This document shows positions 57,085-64,000 of a stretch of 64,000 nucleotides of DNA, one piece after another. Under the pieces are notes generated by a model. The model saw only the letters and a program-made list of their open reading frames with translations. It was not told the DNA's origin and did not search any database. Location: contig CP136062.1 of the NCBI GenBank assembly GCA_032622095.1, forward strand, positions 4,652,001 through 4,716,000. The letters run 5' to 3'. How positions within the stretch are numbered: position 1 is the first letter of the stretch; every line of letters begins with the position of its first letter. A program made the position numbers and the translations under genes. Source of the DNA: Siphonodentalium dalli (taxonomy: Eukaryota; Mollusca; Scaphopoda; Gadilida; Siphonodentaliidae).

Positions 57085-59410
57085 GGTATAGTAACTATTT
57101 CACCCATCCGTGTTTAAAAGGGTTACATAAGTCACCTCTACCTAAGTCATGTCGAGATGCAGGAGGGTCCAGATATGTCCCAATATCCATATTATATGCT
57201 AGAATCCAAAGATATAGGAACATACCCATTTTGTATGATTGCCCCTTAAATGTTTGAAACCCAAATTGGAGCCCGTGCAGTGAAAATCAAAGCCAACTAT
57301 ACCCGAGTCATGTCCATATGCAGGAGGGTCCAGATTTGTCACAAAATCCACATTATATGCTAGAATCCGAAAGATATATGAACATACCCATATTATATGA
57401 TGGGTCCTTAAAATTGTCAATCCCAAATTCGATCTAGTGCAGTGTAACAAAGTTACATTTGGAAGTCATTTCAAAACTCCGACGTGTTTTTTGACACAAA
57501 GTTAACAATGCTTATAAGAGAATAAATCCAACTGGAACAATGGAAATAGTTCACCCATCCTTATTTAAAAATGGTTACAAAGTTACATTTGACAGTCGTT
57601 GAAAAAATGCGACGTGTTTTTGTCACAAAGTGACCAATGCTTATCAGAGAATAAATCCAACTAGAAAAATGAAAACATTTCACCCATCCTTGTTTAAAAA
57701 GGGTTACATATGTCAACTATACCTGAGTCATGTCGAGATGCACATACCCATTTTCTTTGTTGGACCTTTAAAAATATGAACCCCAAATTTGAGCCGGTGC
57801 AGTGAAAACCTAAGTCAACTATAACTGAGTCATGTCCAGATGCACCAGGGTCAAATACCAATATTATATGCCAGATTCCAAAGATATTGGCACATACACA
57901 TTTTCTTTGTTGGCCCCTTAAAATTGTGAACCTCAAAATTGAGCCCGTGCAGTTTAAACCTAAGTCAACTATACCTGAGTCATGTCCATATGCAGGAGGG
58001 TCCAGATATGTCCCAACATCCATATTATGTGCCAGAATCCAAAGATATAGGAACATACCCATTTTGTATGATGGCACCTTAAATGTTTGAATTCCAAATT
58101 GGAGCCCGTGCAGTGAAAATCAAGTAAACTATTCCTGAGTCATGTCCATATTCAGGGGGTCCGGATTTGTCACGAAATCCATTTTATATGCTAGAATACA
58201 AAGATATAGGAAGATACCCATATTCTCTGATGGGCCCTTAAAATGATCAACCCCAAATTTGAGCTCGTGCAGTGTAAACCTAAGACAACTATACCTCAGC
58301 CATGTCCATATGCAGGGGTCCGGATAAGTCCCAATAACCATATTATATGCCCAGAATCCAAAGATATAGGCACATACCCATTTTCTATGATGGGCCCTTT
58401 AAACGATGAACACCAAAATTGAGCCCGTTCAGTTTAAACATAAGTCAGCTATACCTGAGTCATGTCCATATGCAGGAAGGTCCAGATATGTCCAAACATA
58501 CATATGATATGCCATAATCCAAAGCTATAGGAACATAGCCATGTTCTATGACGGGCCCTTAAATGTTTGGACCCCAAATTGGAGGCCCGTGTAGTCAAAA
58601 CCTATGCCAACTATACCAGATGCAGGATGGTCCAGATATAACCCCATATCCATACTATATACCCAGAATCCAAAGATATATGCACATACCCATTTTCTAT
58701 CATGAGCCCTTAAATATTTGAACCCCAATTTGGAGCCCGTGCAGTGAAAACCTAAGTCAACTATACCCGCTTCGTATCCAGATGCAGGATGGCCCAGATA
58801 TGTCCCAATATCTATATTATGTGCCCAGAATCCAAAGATATAGGCACATACCAATTTTATTTGATGGACCTTTAAATATATGAACCCCAAATTGGAGCCT
58901 GTGCAGTGAAAACCTAAGTCAACTATACCTGAATAATTTCGAGATGCAGGAGGGTCCAGTTATTCCCAATACCAATATTATATGCCTATAATCCAAAGAT
59001 ATAGGCACATACCCATTTTCTAAGTTGGGCACTTAAAATGGTGAACCCCAAAATTGAGCCCGTGCAGTTTAAACGTAAGTCAACTATACATGAGTCATGT
59101 CCAGATGCAGACGGGTCCAGATATGCACCACCATCCATATTATATGCCAGAATCCAAAGATATAGGAACATACCCATGTTCTATGATGGGCCCTTAAATG
59201 TTTGAACCCAAATTGGAGCCCGTGCAGTCAAAACCAAAGCCAACTATACCTGAGTCATGTCTTGATGCAGGACGGTTCAGATATGTCCCGATATCCATAT
59301 TATACAGGTCGGTTTTTTTTAAACGACTTCCAAATGTAACTTTGTAAACCTTTTTTAACAAGGATAGGTGAAATATTTTCATTTTTCTAGTTGCGGTTAT
59401 TCTCTGATAA
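57085..59410. repeat. ~160-bp tandem repeats framed by inverted TTCACCCATCCTTGTT modules
   Basis: Units contain GAGCCCGTGCAGT, AAGTCAACTATACCTGAGTC, ATGTCCATATGCAGGAGGGT, CCAGATATGTCCCAATATCC, GAATCCAAAGATATAGG and CATACCCATTTTCTATGATG. They recur about every 155-165 bp from 57130 to 59300, about 12 copies. Modules with TTCACCCATCCTTGTTTAAA and GGTTACAAAGTTACATTT occur near 57100, 57555 and 57690. An inverted copy closes the block at 59325-59405. Open frames here are repeat artefacts. Confidence 0.85.
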
Positions 59411-60225
59411 CGAACCAAAGCCGGACGCTTGGGGTCGTATATAGACTATATCTGTTTTTGTGACATCACCAATTACTATCTAATACGGCACTGCTGTTTT
59501 GAAATGTTTCGACCACTTTTGTCGCACAGTAGATCGGTGGTCTTTAAGCGTTAATGTCGTAATCTGAAATAAACGTGTGCGTCTTTCAATGGCCGGAGTT
59601 CCATAATGAGGGGAGTTACTATCGGAATTATGCATAGTGAAGTTCATTGGGTAGCCGCGTTTTACATTTTATTGAAAACATAATTATAACGTATTATGGA
59701 CTGTCAAATATTTGCATTGGAGTGGCTTAAAATATAAATGTCGCGTGCAATGGGAAAATCTCATTCACTCTGGCTTGGCTGGAGACAATACTGGAATCCA
59801 AATCGAAATTCGTAATGCAAGCAAACGTTATTATATCGCGTTTAAATTATCCTAATATTACATAGTACGTACGCGAATCCGATCATCCTCAGATATCCTT
59901 CCATTTTCATGAATCGACAAGAAACACATACTTGAACAAAGCAGAAGATACATTCAGGTTATCGCAAATTTGGTCGGTGGTGAAATCTACAAGGTGACGT
60001 TGTTCGTCGAGTTTCGTTGAAATCGACATGATGACATTTTATGAATTAAATCAACATGATGAAATCGACAAGTTTCTTCGCATAGTACACATCTCAATCG
60101 GATTGCGCGCACAGCGTCAATAAGATAATGGTTAATTTCAGTAAAATACTCCTCTTTAGACAGCCAACAACCAACAGTCTTGACATTTGAATACATTCAG
60201 TTTGATGTTGGTAGTTTATATTCTA
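59411..60225. other. Non-coding interval
   Basis: No domain or repeat recognised; a 69-codon minus frame at 59987-60196 is unsupported. Confidence 0.4.
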
Positions 60226-60229
60226 CTAG

Positions 60230-60420
60230 CAGGTGACCTGACTTCGTCCGGGTTTTGACCTTGAATTGACCATTTTGAAGGTCAAGGTCAGATCGGGGTC
60301 ACGATTTTACCTGTTTAAAACACTCAGGTGTCAAATTTCGTCGAAATCCGTCCATCAGTTTTCCCGGCCATAGGTAACAGACAAACAAACAGACAGAAGT
60401 CCCAAAATATATATTAGATC
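60230..60420 (+). mobile_element. RTE/SINE-like 3' end
   Basis: AAATTTCGTCGAAATCCGTC, GTTTTCCCGGCC, then ACAGACAAACAAACAGACAG, AGAAGTCCCAAAATATATAT and TAGAT. This is the style of tail seen at 3' ends of RTE-type LINEs and their SINEs. The same ending occurs at 60735-60812. Confidence 0.55.
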
Positions 60421-60734
60421 ATTTGTGGGTACCCGTTTCAAGGTGAGATCACCTCGAGCGGAAAAACTGACCCGATGAAAATCTCCCCCATTCCTAGGAA
60501 CCCCTAAGTACGAATCACACAACACGCTCATGCCTGGACACAGACACAACACGCTCATGTCTGGACACACACACGCTCTTTATCAACGACACTGCGGATA
60601 CGAACGCTCTTTAACTATCACGCGATTAACCCATGAATTACCATTGCGGTGGCGGGGAAGGGAGAAGGAGTGCTCTGACGTTCTCCAAACCGGCGGGAAA
60701 CTACTGCCCGTGTATTTGTAACCTTAGATTGGAA

Positions 60735-60812
60735 GTTTGAACTCAATCGGTCTAGCCGTTTTCTCGACAAACAGACAAACAAACAGAAGTCCCAAAATAT
60801 ATATTAGATAAT
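60735..60812 (+). mobile_element. Second RTE/SINE-like 3' end
   Basis: Shares CGACAAACAGACAAACAAAC, AGAAGTCCCAAAATATATAT and TAGATAATA with 60345-60420. Two copies 390 bp apart in the same orientation. Confidence 0.55.
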
Positions 60813-61160
60813 AATTTGTACAAAAGGAACGGGTTTTAAAAGATTTTATTCAGGTTTTAAGTCTGAGTCGGTTAGCTCGTAGTCTGTTTGCATTGCGAAT
60901 CTCTGATTTCTCACATGCCTTGATGTATGATATGATTGACCTAATTTATACACGAAATTGATATAGGACCCGCTCTGTCGATTATGTCTGGAATGTAATA
61001 TATCATAATCACCCCACGATATTAGGCCTACGTTAATATTATTTTATGGGAATACCCATATATGGAGTTATTTTATAGGATTAAAAAGACACAGATATAT
61101 CCTAGCTTATGCGTGTGTTTAGCTCTGATTCCTTAATTACGCTAGCGTATGGTCATATTA
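60813..61160. other. Non-coding interval
   Basis: Nothing recognised. Confidence 0.35.
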
Positions 61161-61164
61161 ATAA

Positions 61165-61480
61165 TTTGTAACTATGTGGACAAAAACACGTCGGATTTTT
61201 GAAACGACTTCTAAATGTAAATTTGTAACCCTTTTTTAAACAAGGGTAGGTGAAATATTGTTATGTTTCTAGTAGCGGTTATTCGCAGATAAGCATTTGT
61301 AACTATGTGACAAAAAACGCGTCGGATTTTTGAAACGACTTCCAAATGTAATTTTGTAACCCTTTTTTAACAAGGGTAGGTGAAATATTTTCATTTTTTT
61401 CTCTGATAAGCATTTGTAACTTTGTGACCAAAAACACGTCTCATGTTTTAAACGTCTTCCAAATTTAACTCCAAATGCCA
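61165..61480. repeat. Tandem repeat, ~130-bp unit, ~2.5 copies
   Basis: AACACGTCGGATTTTTGAAACGACTTC, GTAACCCTTTTTT and AAGGGTAGGTGAAATATT recur about every 130 bp. The unit is the inverted equivalent of modules at 57470-57720. Confidence 0.82.
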
Positions 61481-62519
61481 AAAAAAATAAAATACGACGC
61501 ATTTGTAACCGGATTACTGGTCGTAGCTAATTCACGAGCAAACGTTGACTCGACTTGTAAAAAAAAACCCACCACGTAACCAGCAACTGGTTACACTTGC
61601 GTTGTACTTTTTTTTCGCCACCAACAAAATCTGTCATATATGACTCAAAACGAGGCGATTCTACGCCGATTATGAACCTAAAACAAAGCCTATTATAGGG
61701 TCGTAACCTTATATACGAAAAATTATAGTATACGCAACCACCCTTACCTTTGGAACTGTGAAGCTTAATTTAGTGCAGCCACGATAACAACAAGACAATA
61801 ATCATAGAGAGAGAAGATGCTCTGGTTTGCTAAATCCTTGAATCACAGCGGACTGTATACACAACTTGAAACGTTCAGCTAAACTGTAAAACGCCATTCA
61901 TATACTATTACAATTTAACAATGGTGGGTTTGTCCCCATGGGGTTACGCGTGATCATCTTACTTAATTAAAAATGATACTTCGTATACCGCTTGTATTTG
62001 CAAAGATGGGACTCTGTAATGTACATGAGATGTTTTCGTGGTGTGTGAATTCATACAAATGACTCCTTTCAGGAAAAACGTTTGGAGCGCGGTATCTGTA
62101 TGCGCGCTGGAGTAAGAATTACCAATGTATACATGGCATGGTGTCAGGTCATCGTGTAGCAGCTACAAATATTGTTATGACCCTGTTTTTCGTCCTTTGC
62201 GGACGGGACCATGATTTCCTGTTTTGACCGCGTTTCCTCTCTTGTGGACGGCGATCATGGTTTCCCGTTTTGATCATGTTCATATCTTCAGGACAAGTTT
62301 TTCCTGCATTAAAGTACCCCACACATGCCTTTACCTAAAAATATGCATTTTTGGTCATCAATTTCTGATAATGGCCTCTATCTGGGTAAATTTAGTTTAG
62401 CCAACCTTAGTTCAATATGATGAGATACAATAAATAAAATAAAAACAGTGGTTTGGAGACTGGTAAATTTGTATCTGGAGGCTGAAAACATGAATTTTCT
62501 CAGATTTGGGAGACTAGAC
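61481..62519. other. Non-coding interval
   Basis: No gene recognised. A small repeated theme (GACCATGATTTCCTGTTTTG and ATCATGGTTTCCCGTTTTGA, 62208-62280) is visible. Confidence 0.4.
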
Positions 62520-62640
62520 CTGCCCTACCGTTTATAGCAACCACCAAGGGTGCTTTTTACCTAAATGCGTGTGAATTATGACGTCACATATTTTTTCTAT
62601 ATTTCTATACCAAGAGCGAAAATAGCGTGTATGCTTTTTT
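62520..62640. repeat. Interspersed repeat shared with 5041-5190
   Basis: TATAGCAACCACCAAGGGTG, TTTTACCTAAATGCGTGTGA, ATGACGTCA, TTTTTTCTATAT and GTGTATGCTTTTTTG match 5041-5190. Its right edge coincides with the point where the minus-strand protein loses its expected continuation. Confidence 0.7.
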
Positions 62641-64000
62641 GTAAATTCTCCAGGTATTTTGCTAAATTGGCAACATCCTCTGGGATGGGGAACTCAGTTG
62701 ACTTGTTGAATTGTCGTTCTTCCAGTAGATTTGTTGCTCTCTTTTTAACTTTTACTTTCCACTCTCTTGGAACCAATGTCAAGAAATCTTCTGCAGCCTT
62801 CCTCTGATCCTCGTCATGCTCCTTTATTGCGTAACTACTTTTCGCAGAAGCCAACCTAGCTATGTCAAAGCCAAGCTTCACAGCAGTACTGGGGTGTTTT
62901 AGTTCGTCATCATCGGTCGTTCCACATGCATCCAATGAACACTTTGCGAATAGGTCGAAGTTTGCTGCATCGATTATTTCAGCAAACGAAGCATCAGGCT
63001 TGTGAAGTTCCTGTCTAAGTAACTGCAGCAGCCTAGCTGCCAATCTCATGCGATAAGATGCATAATTCTTTCTTTTTCTTTTGTTGGAAAAATTGCTGCA
63101 GAAATAATACTCTCCTAAAGATATTATAAGTGCATCATCCATGGCGATATATGTGATAGTGTCTTTCGTCATTGATGGGAACACTTCTGTTTTTAGATAG
63201 TCAGATGCCTCAGGACGAATTTTCCCCATGAAGATAAATCTTTGCACTTCCGAAATCGTGTTGCTACATTTGCTACTACTGCTGGCCATGGGACAGGTTA
63301 ACAGATGCCGAGAGTAACTGGTTTCTAGATGAATCCACTCCAGGCACCGAGGACACGGCAAATAATCAGGAAGGTTAAACACTCCATTTCGCCTCCTTGC
63401 GACAAGTAGTTCACCTTCGTTTTTCTTCCTGATGGCCAGATTATGTATGTGATCACCCTTGTTTCGGATTATGTTCTGTTGGCGCTTAACATCCTTTAGA
63501 AGGACAGCCGTTTCTGGATCCAGAGCTTGTATAGCTTTCAGCTTATTCTTCGTTATGTTCTGAATCTCCGATTCCAATCTGTGTGAAGCTTCTAAATGTA
63601 CCTGTATATTTGTGAAAAGTCGACCACAATACATACATGCATGTACAGGGTCAAAATGTCTCCCAATGTTAGATTTATTATTTGTCTTTTTGTGTTGCTT
63701 GATGTACACCTTGCTGTTTCTACTGTATAGACGATCAGATTCGTTAACAATCTTACTACATGTTGCTACTGGTGAGGATATGTCATCACTCACATTTCCA
63801 TCTTCAAATACATCTGCACATTTATCATCTGGGACAATGTTATTTTTGTCACTATCACTCAAATTTCCATCTTCGAATACATCTATACATTCATCATCTA
63901 GGACAATGTTATTTTTGTCACTATCACTGAAATTTCCATCTTCGAATATATCTGTACTTCCATCATCTGGAACATAATTTGGGTCATTATCTTGATCACT
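62597..64000 (-). CDS. Zinc-finger protein, N-terminal part of a tyrosine-recombinase-like family; truncated
   Basis: The minus-strand frame is open from the window edge (5' end outside) to a stop near 62597. It begins with three 24-residue acidic repeats (DVFEDGNLSDSDKNN, 72 bp each), then a basic region. A C2H2-like CMYCGRLFTNIQVHLEASH and a second cluster, CPRCLEWIHLETSYSRHLLTC, follow. After these come SYRMRLAARLLQLLRQEL, PSTAVKLGFDIARLA and DFLTLVPREWKVKVKKRA. As I recall it, these match a large animal family whose C-terminal half has tyrosine-recombinase-type residues (Arg, His-x-x-Arg, Tyr). That half is missing here: the last residues (SIHAIFALGIEI) are encoded by the repeat at 62520-62640. 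It is therefore a truncated, probably non-functional copy. The assignment rests on pattern memory and needs a database comparison. Confidence 0.65.
   Translation of the reverse strand, partial: SDQDNDPNYVPDDGSTDIFEDGNFSDSDKNNIVLDDECIDVFEDGNLSDSDKNNIVPDDKCADVFEDGNVSDDISSPVATCSKIVNESDRLYSRNSKVYIKQHKKTNNKSNIGRHFDPVHACMYCGRLFTNIQVHLEASHRLESEIQNITKNKLKAIQALDPETAVLLKDVKRQQNIIRNKGDHIHNLAIRKKNEGELLVARRRNGVFNLPDYLPCPRCLEWIHLETSYSRHLLTCPMASSSSKCSNTISEVQRFIFMGKIRPEASDYLKTEVFPSMTKDTITYIAMDDALIISLGEYYFCSNFSNKRKRKNYASYRMRLAARLLQLLRQELHKPDASFAEIIDAANFDLFAKCSLDACGTTDDDELKHPSTAVKLGFDIARLASAKSSYAIKEHDEDQRKAAEDFLTLVPREWKVKVKKRATNLLEERQFNKSTEFPIPEDVANLAKYLENLQKSIHAIFALGIEI

Overview
The window is eukaryotic, repeat-dominated DNA. 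It has long AT-rich non-coding stretches, microsatellites, a GC-rich satellite, DNA transposons with inverted termini and target-site duplications (TSDs), and decayed non-LTR retrotransposons (LINEs). The repertoire (CACTA/EnSpm, hAT, Harbinger-like and TTAA-flanked MITEs, Helentron-like tandem-repeat elements, PHD-containing LINE ORF1) fits a marine invertebrate, perhaps a mollusc or another lophotrochozoan. That assignment is an inference, because no host gene was recognised. There is no prokaryotic gene organisation, no CRISPR array and no rRNA or tRNA gene that I can support.

Layout: 1-2.95 kb is a ~138-bp GC-rich satellite, followed by ~560-bp tandem units to 4.2 kb and a low-complexity region at 6.0-6.8 kb. 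The central structure is one very large CACTA (EnSpm) transposon at 7072-36251 (29,180 bp). It has perfect 12-bp terminal inverted repeats that begin CACTA, a 3-bp CTA TSD, and CATTAA/TTAATG-rich subterminal regions at both ends. A tnp2-type transposase gene is split into a zinc-finger first exon (20195-20499), a ~7.85-kb intron and a large second exon (28346-31132). The flanking DNA occurs a second time uninterrupted at 39.36-42.24 kb, so the empty target site can be read directly at 39495-39497. The element is swollen by nested insertions: LINE fragments, a Harbinger-like element, a hAT with an 8-bp TSD, several TTAA-flanked MITEs, a Helentron-like tandem array and many local repeats.

Right of the CACTA element, 36252-42240 is a recent tandem duplication carrying two MITEs and a hAT element. 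Next come an inverted copy of the Helentron-like array (42.6-44.95 kb), two long inverted-repeat elements (45.5-46.06 and 46.5-49.3 kb), and a nearly full-length but mutated LINE (about 50.0-56.5 kb). That LINE has a PHD-finger ORF1, an endonuclease and a reverse transcriptase with an altered catalytic motif. Just before its ORF1 start lie 20 GAAA cores spaced 6 bp apart, which matches the consensus for interferon-regulatory-factor sites. From 57 to 61.5 kb are ~160-bp and ~130-bp repeat modules.

The right edge (62597-64000, minus strand) holds the N-terminal part of a zinc-finger protein resembling a widespread animal family whose C-terminus looks like a tyrosine recombinase. It is truncated by a repeat shared with the left end of the window. 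All recognisable proteins belong to mobile elements, and most are frameshifted.
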